Shown piece after piece: positions 41,162-50,352 of a stretch of DNA of 64,000 nt. Origin of the DNA: an uncultured Pseudomonadales bacterium (GTDB lineage: Bacteria > Pseudomonadota > Gammaproteobacteria > Pseudomonadales > Porticoccaceae); contig CALSRZ010000005.1 of assembly GCA_943788895.1 (NCBI GenBank), forward strand, positions 248,001 through 312,000, written 5' to 3'. Positions within the stretch are counted from its first letter, which is position 1; each line of letters starts with the position of its first letter. Made by a program: the position numbers and the translations under genes. Under the pieces are notes generated by a model. The model had not been told where the DNA came from, searched no databases, and worked only from the letters and a program-made list of their open reading frames with translations.

Positions 41162-41806
41162 ATGAAGCAACAGACAAGAATTAAACTGACCGTGGTCGCG
41201 GTACTCGGCTTTATTGTGATGGTAACCCTTGGGTTTATCTGGCGCATGAATCAGCCAATACAGATGTCTGCTTCTGAGCTGCGTATTAACGGTGCCATAG
41301 AGTTGAGCACCCCAAGAATATTTAGCGACTTTCAGCTGGTTGACCATCGCGGCGCACCCTTTACTCTCGAAAACCTCCAAGACAAGTGGAGTATCTTGTT
41401 TTTTGGTTTTACCAACTGCCCGGATATCTGCCCTACCACCATGGCAACGCTTGCCCAGATGTATGAAGATCTCGGCGAATCGGAAAAAGAAAAATTGCAG
41501 ATAGTGATGATTTCTCTCGACCCCGAGCGCGATACCGTAGAGAAAATGGCCGATTACGTGCCCTACTTCAACGAAGACTTTATGGGTGTTACCGGCGATG
41601 CCAACTTTGTTCTGGGACTGACCACCCAGTTAAATATTGCCTACACCCAGGTGCCCCTCGGCGATGATAACTACACGGTTGATCACAGCACCCAGTTGGT
41701 GCTGATCAATCCAAAGGGCCACTATCACGGCTTCTTTAAAGCGCCCCATGCCGAAGTTGGTCTGCGTCAGACCTGGCGTTCAATCCGCAATAGTTTTGAT
41801 CACTAG
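41162..41806 (+). CDS. SCO1/SenC copper metallochaperone
   Basis: A 214-residue membrane-anchored thioredoxin-fold protein with an N-terminal helix (LTVVAVLGFIVMVTLGFIW). The copper ligands are Cys86 and Cys90 in TNCPDICPT and His175 in VDHSTQ. It supplies copper to the CuA site of subunit II. It is the last gene of the oxidase assembly run and converges with znuB after only 6 bp. Confidence 0.96.
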   Translation: MKQQTRIKLTVVAVLGFIVMVTLGFIWRMNQPIQMSASELRINGAIELSTPRIFSDFQLVDHRGAPFTLENLQDKWSILFFGFTNCPDICPTTMATLAQMYEDLGESEKEKLQIVMISLDPERDTVEKMADYVPYFNEDFMGVTGDANFVLGLTTQLNIAYTQVPLGDDNYTVDHSTQLVLINPKGHYHGFFKAPHAEVGLRQTWRSIRNSFDH

Positions 41807-41812
41807 CGATTG

Positions 41813-42598
41813 CTAACTTTTTTGCCGAAACAGCAGTGAGAGCATAAATAGAAGTGCCGCGCAGACCACAACCGATGGCCCCGCCGGGGTATCGGCATAC
41901 CAGGACATGCCGAGCCCCATCACCACTGTCAGCATCGCGATTACGCTGGCAGTGACAGCCATTCCCTCTGGCGTATTACTGATTCTTCTCGCCGTCGCCG
42001 CAGGAATAATCAGCAGTGCGGTAATCAGCAGAACACCGACAATCTTCATCGCAATCGCAATCACTAGTGCAGTAATCAGCATTAGAGCGGTGCGCACAGC
42101 GGAAACCCTAACCCCTTCCACCGCCGCCAGATCCGCATGAACAGTAATATTGATCAGCGGTTTCCATAGCAGCAGCAAAAGCGCCACCACCGTACCCGCC
42201 ACCCCATAGATAACCCAGAGATCATTAAGCGTCACTGAAAGAAGATCGCCAAATAGCAGTGACATCAGATCAACCCGCACATCCGGAAGCAGCGAGATAA
42301 GCACCAGGCCGGTAGCCAGTGCGGAATGAGAGAGAATGCCGAGCAAGGTATCCAGAGAGAGAATCCCGCGCTGTTCCAGATAGACCAGCCCCAGCGCCAT
42401 CAGCAGCGGAATAGCCGCTACCGTAATACTCAGATTAATATTTAACAGCACACCAATGGAGACGCCGAGCAGCGCCGAGTGCGCCAGAGTATCGCCAAAA
42501 TAGGCCATGCGCCGCCACACCACAAAACAGCCCAGTGGTCCGGCAACCAGCGCCACGCCGAGGCCTGCGAGCAGAGCGTATAAAAGAAAATCAGTCAT
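41813..42598 (-). CDS. znuB: Zinc ABC transporter permease ZnuB
   Basis: A 261-residue polytopic membrane protein of the metal ABC-3 permease family. RRMAYFGDTLAHSALLGVSIG is the family signature. The start is ATG 42598, overlapping the znuC stop by 8 nt; the upstream frame to 42637 would overlap further and lacks support. It works with ZnuC and ZnuA to import zinc. Confidence 0.96.
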   Translation of the reverse strand: MTDFLLYALLAGLGVALVAGPLGCFVVWRRMAYFGDTLAHSALLGVSIGVLLNINLSITVAAIPLLMALGLVYLEQRGILSLDTLLGILSHSALATGLVLISLLPDVRVDLMSLLFGDLLSVTLNDLWVIYGVAGTVVALLLLLWKPLINITVHADLAAVEGVRVSAVRTALMLITALVIAIAMKIVGVLLITALLIIPAATARRISNTPEGMAVTASVIAMLTVVMGLGMSWYADTPAGPSVVVCAALLFMLSLLFRQKS

Positions 42599-43358
42599 GA
42601 TTACAGCCCTCCCCGTGCTGATGCACACCCTGATCATCTAAAACCTCACCGTGAATACTGTGCTGATGATCGTGTTGATGGGCATAGATAGCCGTGGTCT
42701 GGCCAAAAATATCTATATACGCCGGATCCTGAGTCACCTGTTCAGGGTGGCCCTGACAGCAAATATGTTGATTTAGGCAGATAACCTTATCGGTTGCCGA
42801 CATCACCAGATGTAAATCATGGGAGACCATTAAAATCCCGCAATTTAGGGATTTGCTCAATTCACCAATCATTTTATACAGCGCATTTTGGCCAGTGACA
42901 TCAACGCCCTGAACCGGCTCGTCGAGTACCAGAAAGTTGGGTTTGCGCAAAATTGCCCGTGCCAGCAGCGCCCTTTGCAACTCGCCACCAGAAAGACTCT
43001 GGATCGGAGACTTGGCAAGGTGGCTTATACCCACCATCTCCAGCGCCTTATGACATTCTTTGTGGGAGGTATTGGCCAGCTGCAGGAAGCGACAGGTAGA
43101 AATTGGCAGGCTCGGGTCAATACTGATCTTTTGGGGCATATAGCCAATATTCAGCTGTGGCGCAGGGGTCACTGAGCCGCTGTCAGGCTTGATAAGTCCG
43201 AGAATAAGCTTAACCAGCGTCGACTTTCCGGCACCATTGGGGCCAATCAATGTGGTAATCTCTCCCTGCATCAGCTGCATGGAAATATTCTGTAGAACAG
43301 GGCGCTCGGCATAGGCCTTGTTGACCTTATCCAGGGTGATCAGAGGGCTATTCATCAT
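42591..43358 (-). CDS. znuC: Zinc ABC transporter ATP-binding protein ZnuC, with histidine-rich tail
   Basis: A 255-residue ATPase. Walker A is GPNGAGKSTL, the ABC signature LSGGELQR, Walker B FLVLDEPVQGVD and the switch histidine in MVSHDLHLVM. The C-terminal region is rich in histidine (HQHDHQHSIHGE, HQHGEGCNHD), a likely zinc-binding tail. The start is the double ATG at 43358/43355 with AGGA upstream, overlapping the zur stop by 11 nt. A frame reaching 43568 is a shadow in zur. Confidence 0.96.
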   Translation of the reverse strand: MMNSPLITLDKVNKAYAERPVLQNISMQLMQGEITTLIGPNGAGKSTLVKLILGLIKPDSGSVTPAPQLNIGYMPQKISIDPSLPISTCRFLQLANTSHKECHKALEMVGISHLAKSPIQSLSGGELQRALLARAILRKPNFLVLDEPVQGVDVTGQNALYKMIGELSKSLNCGILMVSHDLHLVMSATDKVICLNQHICCQGHPEQVTQDPAYIDIFGQTTAIYAHQHDHQHSIHGEVLDDQGVHQHGEGCNHD

Positions 43359-43854
43359 TATCCGTATCCTGGCTTTCGCTGCAGTTAGGGCAGAGTCCAA
43401 AAAGCTCAAGGGACTGGTCTTGAAGAGTGAAATTGGCTTTTTCGCTGGCGCTTTGTAGCAGATCATTAATACTGTTATGAGCCACTTCAGCGGCGCTGCC
43501 GCAAGAGTTGCAAATAAGAAACAGATTGCTGTGGTCACTGCTTGGAAAAGGGCAGCCGATATAGGCATTTAGCGAAGCAATGCGATGTATCAGGCCGACC
43601 TTGAGTAAAAACTCAACGGCGCGATAGATTGTCGGCGGAGCAATTGGCTTGCCAGAGAGTTTGGCCAGCTGATCCTGAAGCTGGTAAGCCCCCATAGGCC
43701 GGTGACTCTGCCACAGCAGGCGCAGAACAGATTCGCGGGTTGGGGTTAGACGCAGGTTCTCCGCAGCGCAGAGATCGTTAGCGCGAGCCAGAGCAGCGTG
43801 GATACAGCGCCGATGGTCGTGGGGTTGATGGACTAATCTCGCATTGGTAAGCAT
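43348..43854 (-). CDS. zur: Zinc-uptake regulator Zur (Fur family)
   Basis: A 168-residue Fur-family repressor. The N-terminal winged helix (LRLTPTRESVLRLLWQSHRP, PPTIYRAVEFLLKVGLIHRI) is followed by a dimerisation/metal domain with structural-zinc cysteines in CNSCGS and CPNCSE and a histidine in PSSDHSNLFL. It precedes znuCB in one transcript, with a candidate operator just upstream. Confidence 0.95.
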   Translation of the reverse strand: MLTNARLVHQPHDHRRCIHAALARANDLCAAENLRLTPTRESVLRLLWQSHRPMGAYQLQDQLAKLSGKPIAPPTIYRAVEFLLKVGLIHRIASLNAYIGCPFPSSDHSNLFLICNSCGSAAEVAHNSINDLLQSASEKANFTLQDQSLELFGLCPNCSESQDTDNDE

Positions 43855-43931
43855 AAAAATATCTATATAAAGTTAGTTTTAAAGTGCTTTAATTCAAATT
43901 GGAGTCATTTCTGAAACCGTTTTTGAAATTA

Positions 43932-43956
43932 GTTATAGTTAAGTTATAACATAACG
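43932..43956. promoter_or_regulatory. Candidate Zur operator between zur and znuA
   Basis: GTTATAGTTAAGTTATAAC followed by ATAAC gives overlapping GTTATA/TATAAC-type half-sites, close to the gammaproteobacterial Zur core TGTTATA-N-TATAACA. It lies 77 bp upstream of zur and 52 bp upstream of znuA, placed to repress both divergent units when zinc is high. The match is imperfect in spacing. Confidence 0.5.
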
Positions 43957-44008
43957 TTTATAAAAATATATTAAATTCAACGTCTAAGCTTGAATGTAAG
44001 GAATAATC

Positions 44009-44944
44009 TTGTCAATAGTTAAAAAGATACAATATAACGTAATTTGGTTGTTTGCGACAGTATGGCTGGCTGGCGGTACGCTGGCTGGTGCTAATACAGA
44101 TACTGACACTGACACTGGGTCGACAGCGCAAAAGCCACTGATTATCACCACTATCAAGCCGTTGGCGCTTATTGCCAAATCGGCGGTGGGCGATTTCGCT
44201 CGAGTGGAATATCTGCAATCTTCAGTGCAGTCGGCCCATGAGGTGTCACTACCAGTCTCCGCAATGTTAAAAATGGAGCAGGCGCAGTTAATTATCTGGA
44301 TCGGTGATGGTTTTGAAGCGCGCATCTCCAAGCCAATGGCGCTGTTGCCAGAGTCTAAGCTTATTAAAGTTATGGATCTGGCGTTCCTGCCGGCGCAAAA
44401 CAAAACTGCCGCAACTGGTGATGTAGTAAAAAAGGAAGATAAGCATAAAAATGATAATCATCAGCACCTAGGATTCGATCCGCATATCTGGTTAAACCCG
44501 GCCAATGGCAATATTTTGGCAAACAATATCCAGCAGCGGCTGGGCTTGCCGTTGTCGCCAATTATTAGTTCTGAGCTGATAGAACAGTTAAAAACGGAGC
44601 TGCAGCCAGTAAAAGACAGAAACTACCTGACTCACCACGATGCCTTTGCCCATTTTGTAACTGCCTTTGATTTGGCTGCGGGACTTTCTATTCGCGATGC
44701 CAGTGGCGCCAGTCAGGGGGCCAGAAGCCAATATAAGCTGCGCCAACAGGCGGTGACCCAGAGTGCCGGCTGTATTTTTATCGAACCACAGTACGCGGAT
44801 AGGGATGCGCGGCTGATAGCCAGAGAATTGGAATTGCCGTTAAGGATTCTCGATCCCCAGGGCTTTGATCAGCCATTAACAGCAGATGGTTACAGCAAAT
44901 TTATGATTGGGATGGTGTTGCAATTTAAAGCCTGTTTCGAGTAA
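44009..44944 (+). CDS. znuA: Zinc ABC transporter periplasmic binding protein ZnuA
   Basis: A 311-residue exported cluster A-I binding protein with a signal peptide (NVIWLFATVWLAGGTLAGA). Metal ligands expected of ZnuA are visible in SSVQSAHEVSL, LGFDPHIWLNPAN and YLTHHDAFAHF. A short histidine-rich loop (DKHKNDNHQH) precedes the second ligand. The start is a TTG at 44009 with AAGGA upstream; no better ATG lies near the signal peptide. Divergent from zur-znuCB. Confidence 0.93.
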   Translation: MSIVKKIQYNVIWLFATVWLAGGTLAGANTDTDTDTGSTAQKPLIITTIKPLALIAKSAVGDFARVEYLQSSVQSAHEVSLPVSAMLKMEQAQLIIWIGDGFEARISKPMALLPESKLIKVMDLAFLPAQNKTAATGDVVKKEDKHKNDNHQHLGFDPHIWLNPANGNILANNIQQRLGLPLSPIISSELIEQLKTELQPVKDRNYLTHHDAFAHFVTAFDLAAGLSIRDASGASQGARSQYKLRQQAVTQSAGCIFIEPQYADRDARLIARELELPLRILDPQGFDQPLTADGYSKFMIGMVLQFKACFE

Positions 44945-44994
44945 ATCGTGTATCCTGACAGGCAAAATTTTTCCGCTGAAACTGACCAAATATT

Positions 44995-47775
44995 ATGCAA
45001 AATATGGATACTAAAACCCCGCTGATTCTAGTTGATGGATCCTCCTATCTGTACCGCGCCTACCATGCGCTGCCGCCGCTAACCAACAGTAAAGGTGTGC
45101 CCACCGGTGCGGTAAAAGGCGTTATCAATATGATGCGGCGCCTGCAAAAGGATTACCCGCAGAGCACGGTAGTGGTGGTTTTCGATGCCAAGGGAAAAAC
45201 CTTTCGCGACGATATATACAGCGACTACAAGGCCCATCGCCCGCCGATGCCAGATGATCTGCGTGTCCAGATAGAACCTATCCACAATATTATTAGAGCC
45301 ATGGGCTTGCCGATGTTAATTGTTGATGGGGTTGAGGCCGACGATGTTATTGGCACCTTGGCCGTACAGGCCACAGCGGCCGAGCAGCCGGTAATTATTT
45401 CAACCGGTGACAAGGATATTGCCCAGCTGGTCAATGAACATATCACCATGATCAACACCATGAACAACTCAACGCTGGATAGGGAAGGGGTGATTGAAAA
45501 ATTTGGTATCCCGCCGGAGTTGATTATTGATTATCTCGCCCTGCTGGGAGACAAGTCGGACAATATTCCCGGTGTCCCTGGCGTCGGTGAAAAAACTGCT
45601 CTGGGGTTGCTGCAGGGAATAGGGGGGCTGGATGAAATCTATGCACGCCTCGATGAAGTTGCCGGCCTCGCATTTCGCGGCGCTAAAACCATGTCGCCGA
45701 AACTTGAAGAACATAAAGAGCTCGCCTATCTCTCTTATCTGTTGGCAACCATTAAGACTGATGTGGAAATGCCCCTTCAACTCGCCGAGCTGGAAAATGG
45801 CGAGCCAGATCAGGCGCAACTGCTGAGTCTATTCCGTGATATGGAATTTAAAACCTGGATCGAAGAGTCTCTGGAAGGGTCGACAGAAACGGGTAAGCAG
45901 GGCAAAGAGTCGGCAGCTACTGCAGCTGCCTCCGAAGATGCTCCTGAAGTGGTCAGGGAAGAGGTCAACAAAGACTATCAAACCGTTCTAACGGAAGCCG
46001 ATTTCGATATTTGGATAGACAAGATAAAAGCCGCAGAACTTGTCGCCGTGGATACAGAGACAACCAGTCTCGACTATATGCGTGCGCAGTTGGTAGGGAT
46101 TTCGCTAGCCGTAGCCCCTGGCGAAGCCGCCTATATACCCTTTGGCCATGACTACCTGGGTGCGCCGGAGCAGTTATCTCAAGAATTTGTGCTGGAAAAA
46201 ATCAAGCCGCTTCTGGAAGATGCCTCAATTGCAAAAGTCGGTCAAAACCTTAAATATGATATGAGTGTATTGGCCCAGCACGGTATAGATCTACAGGGCG
46301 TAGCCTTTGATACCATGCTCGAATCCTATGTGCTCGATTCCGTGGCAACCCGCCACGATATGGACAGTCTGGCACTAAAATATCTCGATGAAGAAACCAT
46401 CAAATTTGCCGATGTTGCCGGCAAGGGCGCAGCGCAGATTACCTTTAATCAGGTGTCTTTAGAGGAAGCTGGCCCCTATGCTTCGGAAGATGCCGATATA
46501 ACACTGCGCCTGCACAACAAGCTGTGGCCGCAGGTCTCTGCTGAAGCCACGCTGAAAAAAGTGTTCGACGACATTGAGCTGCCGCTGATTCCAGTATTGT
46601 CACGAATAGAGCGCACCGGCGCGCTGGTTGATGACACCTTGTTATTTCAGCAGAGTCAGGAATTATCTGAGCGTCTGGCGGAACTGGAAACCCAGGCATG
46701 GGATCTGGCTGGCCAGCAGTTTAATCTCGCCTCGCCCAAGCAACTAGGGGAGATACTTTTTGAAAAACTCGAAATTCCGATACTGAAGAAAACCGCCAAG
46801 GGAGCGCCCTCGACAAAAGAAGAGGTGTTGCAGGAGCTGGCATTAGACTATCCGCTGCCAAAAGTAATTTTGGAGCATCGCGGTCTCGCCAAGCTCAAGT
46901 CGACTTATACCGATAAGCTGCCGGTTATGATCAACCCCAAGACAGGCCGTATTCACACCTCCTACCATCAGGCGGGAACCGCGACTGGACGACTCTCATC
47001 CTCGGATCCCAACCTGCAGAATATTCCAATTCGAACGGCTGAAGGCCGCCGTGTCCGTCAGGCATTTATCGCCAAGCCGGGCTGTATTTTGGTCGCTGCG
47101 GATTACTCTCAGGTCGAGCTGCGGATTATGGCTCACCTTTCAGAAGATCCAAGTCTGTTAGCTGCGTTTAACGCCGGACAGGATATTCACCGCGCCACGG
47201 CAGCAGAGGTATTTGCTGTCGAGACTGAAGCGGTCACTACCGAGCAGCGGCGCAGCGCCAAGGCAATTAACTTTGGACTTATCTACGGCATGTCGGCCTT
47301 TGGTCTGGCCCGTCAGCTGGGGATTAACCGCAAGCAGGCCGCCGAATATATCGAGCTCTATTTTGCCCGCTATCCGGGGGTGCAAAATTATATGAATAAT
47401 ATTCGCTACACCGCTGCCGAGGATGGCTATGTCGAAACCATCTTTGGCCGACGACTCTATCTGCCGGAAATTAATTCCAAAAACGGTATGCGCCGTCAGG
47501 CTGCTGAGCGCACGGCGATTAATGCGCCGATGCAGGGAACCGCCGCAGATATTATCAAGCGGGCGATGATCTCGGTGGACAGCTGGTTGCAGTGCAGTGA
47601 TCTGCAAAGTCGCATGATTATGCAGGTACACGATGAGCTGGTGCTGGAGGTGCCAGAGTCAGAGCTGGAAACCATTAAGCAGGGTCTGACTGAACGCATG
47701 GAATCCGCCGCCGAACTGCTGGTTCCGCTGGTAGTGGATGTGGGTGTTGGGGATAACTGGGATGAGGCGCACTAA
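44995..47775 (+). CDS. polA: DNA polymerase I
   Basis: A 926-residue enzyme with all three domains. The 5' nuclease begins [19 protein letters not shown] and contains [21 protein letters not shown] and [18 protein letters not shown]. The 3'-5' exonuclease motif [11 protein letters not shown] is intact, so proofreading is expected. The polymerase domain carries [35 protein letters not shown] and [13 protein letters not shown]. ATGs at 44995 and 45004 are both possible starts. Confidence 0.98.
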   Translation: MQNMDTKTPLILVDGSSYLYRAYHALPPLTNSKGVPTGAVKGVINMMRRLQKDYPQSTVVVVFDAKGKTFRDDIYSDYKAHRPPMPDDLRVQIEPIHNIIRAMGLPMLIVDGVEADDVIGTLAVQATAAEQPVIISTGDKDIAQLVNEHITMINTMNNSTLDREGVIEKFGIPPELIIDYLALLGDKSDNIPGVPGVGEKTALGLLQGIGGLDEIYARLDEVAGLAFRGAKTMSPKLEEHKELAYLSYLLATIKTDVEMPLQLAELENGEPDQAQLLSLFRDMEFKTWIEESLEGSTETGKQGKESAATAAASEDAPEVVREEVNKDYQTVLTEADFDIWIDKIKAAELVAVDTETTSLDYMRAQLVGISLAVAPGEAAYIPFGHDYLGAPEQLSQEFVLEKIKPLLEDASIAKVGQNLKYDMSVLAQHGIDLQGVAFDTMLESYVLDSVATRHDMDSLALKYLDEETIKFADVAGKGAAQITFNQVSLEEAGPYASEDADITLRLHNKLWPQVSAEATLKKVFDDIELPLIPVLSRIERTGALVDDTLLFQQSQELSERLAELETQAWDLAGQQFNLASPKQLGEILFEKLEIPILKKTAKGAPSTKEEVLQELALDYPLPKVILEHRGLAKLKSTYTDKLPVMINPKTGRIHTSYHQAGTATGRLSSSDPNLQNIPIRTAEGRRVRQAFIAKPGCILVAADYSQVELRIMAHLSEDPSLLAAFNAGQDIHRATAAEVFAVETEAVTTEQRRSAKAINFGLIYGMSAFGLARQLGINRKQAAEYIELYFARYPGVQNYMNNIRYTAAEDGYVETIFGRRLYLPEINSKNGMRRQAAERTAINAPMQGTAADIIKRAMISVDSWLQCSDLQSRMIMQVHDELVLEVPESELETIKQGLTERMESAAELLVPLVVDVGVGDNWDEAH

Positions 47776-47945
47776 AAGGGGCGCAGTAACATGATGCGGG
47801 GGATTTGAGACAGCAAAAATAGTGATTAATGTGAAGAGGCAGCGGCACTAGCCAGCAAGATTTAAAATTATTTTCACTTTTTCTTATTTATTTTTGAACT
47901 ATCTGATTTCAGTCTGTCTGAATAAGGGCAAGACATAATTGCTTT

Positions 47946-48031
47946 CTCTCCCCCAAATTAAGCAAACTTTAAAGCTGAACTCCCAAGCAAAGCGAAGCAT
48001 ACCCCGGTCCACTTTGGATCGGGGTTTTTTT
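47946..48031 (+). ncRNA. Candidate small regulatory RNA between polA and engB (Spot 42-like position)
   Basis: The 286-bp gap between polA and engB contains no gene but ends in a strong terminator. A CATAAT -10 box at 47934-47939 would start an RNA near 47946 of about 85 nt, beginning with the pyrimidine-rich TCTCTCCCCC that is complementary to Shine-Dalgarno sequences. E. coli Spot 42 and Pseudomonas ErsA are encoded at the same position beside polA. The RNA ends in the hairpin ACCCCGGTCC/GGATCGGGGT plus T6. It could instead be only the polA trailer; the -35 element is weak. Confidence 0.55.
48001..48031 (+). terminator. Rho-independent terminator of the candidate sRNA / polA region
   Basis: The 10-bp stem ACCCCGGTCC (48001-48010) with GGATCGGGGT (48016-48025), loop ACTTT, contains one G-U pair and is followed by six T. 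It lies 225 nt after the polA stop, far for a simple polA terminator. Confidence 0.9.
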
Positions 48032-48061
48032 ATGTAAGTCAATTTGAACGGTTGTTAGTGC

Positions 48062-48715
48062 TTAATTGGTTCTAGCTGAATCGCTGGAGGGATCGACAAA
48101 ATCTGCATTGAGCCAGTGACCCAGCACCGACTCCAACTCTGGCAGACCCTGTTTTTTGAGCGAGGAAAAGGTCTGTGCACTGAGTAATGTGCAGCCGGGA
48201 TCCATATCGCGCAGATGTCTCTCAACCATTAGGAGTGCGCTCTGTGCTGGCCCGCGTTTTAGTTTGTCTGACTTGGTCAGCAATAGATGCACCGGCAAGC
48301 CCGCCTGAGCCGCCCAGTTGAGCATCTGTAGATCAAACTCCTGGAGCGGGTGGCGAATATCCATCAGCAACACCAACCCTGCCAGACTCTGGCGCATCTG
48401 CAAGTACTCCGCTAAATGTTTGTCCCATTCTCTTTTCATGGCGATCGGAACCTTGGCATAACCGTAGCCAGGAAGATCGACCAGACGTTTGCCGCCGTTT
48501 AGCTCAAAGAAATTTATCAGCTGGGTGCGACCAGGGGTTTTACTGGTTCTGGCCAGGCTTTTAGTGCGGGTAAGGGTGTTTATAGCACTGGATTTACCGG
48601 CATTTGAACGGCCGGCAAAAGCAATTTCACAGCCCATATCCGGCGGACATTGCTTCAGTGAGGGGGCGCTGGTCATAAATGACACGCGCTTATAATCAAT
48701 ATGATTTGAATCCAT
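48062..48715 (-). CDS. engB: Ribosome-biogenesis GTP-binding protein EngB (YihA/YsxC)
   Basis: A 217-residue GTPase. G1 is [13 protein letters not shown], the G2/switch I region is [14 protein letters not shown]3 is [12 protein letters not shown] and G4 is [11 protein letters not shown]. It supports large-subunit assembly. It converges with polA, as in many gammaproteobacteria, with the candidate sRNA between them. Confidence 0.97.
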   Translation of the reverse strand: MDSNHIDYKRVSFMTSAPSLKQCPPDMGCEIAFAGRSNAGKSSAINTLTRTKSLARTSKTPGRTQLINFFELNGGKRLVDLPGYGYAKVPIAMKREWDKHLAEYLQMRQSLAGLVLLMDIRHPLQEFDLQMLNWAAQAGLPVHLLLTKSDKLKRGPAQSALLMVERHLRDMDPGCTLLSAQTFSSLKKQGLPELESVLGHWLNADFVDPSSDSARTN

Positions 48716-48868
48716 GGCTAAAGGGTCATTATCTCGCTGTAAGAAGTGCTACTTATTAGTATATAATGCGCCGGCTTTAGCCGACGTGGCTAATGTAATG
48801 ACTCCAGCATATTAAGCGGGAGTTCATATATAAGTTCTATTCTAGCGGATTGCACGAGTTGATTAACC

Positions 48869-49510
48869 ATGAAAAAAAGCTTTTTTAGTATTATTTGTCT
48901 AATCGCTGCACTGACAGCGAATCAGGCTCTGGCATCTGGCGATGCTGTAGCGGGAGAATCAAAGGTAGCTGTATGTGCCGGTTGTCACGGTGGTGACGGC
49001 AACAGCATGGTTGCTTCATTCCCTAAACTTGCCGGTCTTGGCGAGAATTATTTAGTTCGACAGCTACGTGATATCAAGTCTGGCGAACGCGTTATTGCAT
49101 CGATGACTGGTATTTTAGACGCCTCTTCAGATCAGGATCTGCAAGATATGGCGGCCTATTACAATGGCCAGCAACGACAGATCTCTGGTGCTCAGGAAAT
49201 TACCCTTATTGGCTACAGCGAACCTGCTGAAGTTTTGGAGCTCGGCGAGAATATCTACCGCGGTGGCAATATTAAGACTGAGGTTGCAGCCTGTATCGGC
49301 TGTCACTCACCTGCTGGCAAAGGCAATGATCCTGCGGGCTACCCTGCATTGGGCGGTCAGCACGCCGACTATATTGAAAGCCAACTATTGAAATATCGCA
49401 GCGGTGAGCGCGCCAGCGGCGGCAATGCAAAAATTATGCAAGGCGTTGCTGAGCGTATGAGCAACAAAGAAATTAAGGCAGTGGCCAACTATATTTCCGG
49501 CCTTAACTAA
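48869..49510 (+). CDS. Di-haem cytochrome c4
   Basis: A 213-residue periplasmic protein with signal peptide (MKKSFFSIICLIAALTANQALA) and two cytochrome c domains. Haem motifs are CAGCH (36-40) and CIGCH (142-146), each followed by a conserved methionine ligand region. It likely carries electrons to a terminal oxidase such as the caa3 or cbb3 enzyme. A TATAAT box at 48762-48767 is about 100 nt upstream, giving a long leader with a GGCTTTAGCC hairpin. Confidence 0.95.
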   Translation: MKKSFFSIICLIAALTANQALASGDAVAGESKVAVCAGCHGGDGNSMVASFPKLAGLGENYLVRQLRDIKSGERVIASMTGILDASSDQDLQDMAAYYNGQQRQISGAQEITLIGYSEPAEVLELGENIYRGGNIKTEVAACIGCHSPAGKGNDPAGYPALGGQHADYIESQLLKYRSGERASGGNAKIMQGVAERMSNKEIKAVANYISGLN

Positions 49511-49588
49511 ACCTTAATCAAATATTGATCGAGCGGGCTGTGAAATCGGCCCATTCAAATTTATACAATCAGATGTATAGGAGTCTCT

Positions 49589-50239
49589 ATGTTGCGTCGT
49601 ATTTATAGCTATTTCTTTTTGCTGCTTCTGCTGCCAGCCTCGCTGGGCTGTGCTGAAGGCGAGCAATACAAGGCTGGTGTGGACTACGAAGTACTGCCTC
49701 AGGTTATCCGAACGGCTAATCCAAACAAGATCGAAGTGAATGAAGTTTTTGCTTACTCCTGCAGCCATTGTTATGACTTTGAAGCAGTTCTGCACCCGTG
49801 GGGAGAGACTCTCGCCGACGATGTTGACTTGCAGCGCACCCCAGCCGTCTGGCAGCCAGCCATGGAAGTCTATGCTCGCGCCTACTACAGTGCACAGGCA
49901 TTGAAGGTTTTGGATAAGGTACATATGCCGATTTTCGAAGCCATCCATCTGCGCAAAGAAGCGGTGAGATCCGAGCAGGATATGGCTAAGTTTTTTGTCG
50001 CCGCCGGTATCGACAGCGTCAAATTTTCTCAGGTGTTTAACTCCTTTGGTATGACCAGCATGGTCAATCAGGGCAAAGCCAGAATGCGTGGATACCGCAC
50101 TCAGGGAACCCCTGAAATGGTTGTAAATGGCAAGTACAGAATCAGTAGCAGAATGACTGGTGGCTTTGCTGGAATGCTTAAAGTTGCAGATTTTCTGATT
50201 GCAAAAGAACGCGCTGCCAAGGCTAAAGTTGCCAAGTAA
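49589..50239 (+). CDS. dsbA: Periplasmic thiol:disulfide oxidoreductase DsbA
   Basis: A 216-residue exported thioredoxin-fold protein with a DsbA-type helical insert. The active site is Cys58-Ser-His-Cys61 (YSCSHCYDFE) instead of the usual CPHC. The cis-proline loop is TQGTPEMVVN. The signal peptide ends in SLGC, so cleavage after Ala or a weak lipobox are both possible. It follows cytochrome c4 in the order seen in Pseudomonas. Confidence 0.94.
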   Translation: MLRRIYSYFFLLLLLPASLGCAEGEQYKAGVDYEVLPQVIRTANPNKIEVNEVFAYSCSHCYDFEAVLHPWGETLADDVDLQRTPAVWQPAMEVYARAYYSAQALKVLDKVHMPIFEAIHLRKEAVRSEQDMAKFFVAAGIDSVKFSQVFNSFGMTSMVNQGKARMRGYRTQGTPEMVVNGKYRISSRMTGGFAGMLKVADFLIAKERAAKAKVAK

Positions 50240-50273
50240 GTAACAACAACTCCCCAACTAATTTAGAGTGAAG

Positions 50274-50305
50274 TTTGCAGCCCCATCGATGGCATGGGCT
50301 GCAAA
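50274..50305. terminator. Hairpin between dsbA and serC
   Basis: Arms TTTGCAGCCC (50274-50283) and GGGCTGCAAA (50296-50305) form a perfect 10-bp stem. The inner CCATCGATGG can pair further. No T tract follows, so it may be a weak dsbA terminator or a structure in the serC leader. Confidence 0.45.
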
Positions 50306-50352
50306 TTAGCCATTATTGATAATCATTACTTAAACAAAGTAATCAGGAAAAT

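Noticed and set aside
49514-50257. 247-codon frame antisense to dsbA
   Set aside because: Covers dsbA entirely on the opposite strand; the sequence is typical of a mirror frame with no known motif.
50310-50335. GATAATCATTA upstream of serC as a Fur box
   Set aside because: About 14 of 19 positions match, but the first third of the box is poor and serine genes have no clear iron link.
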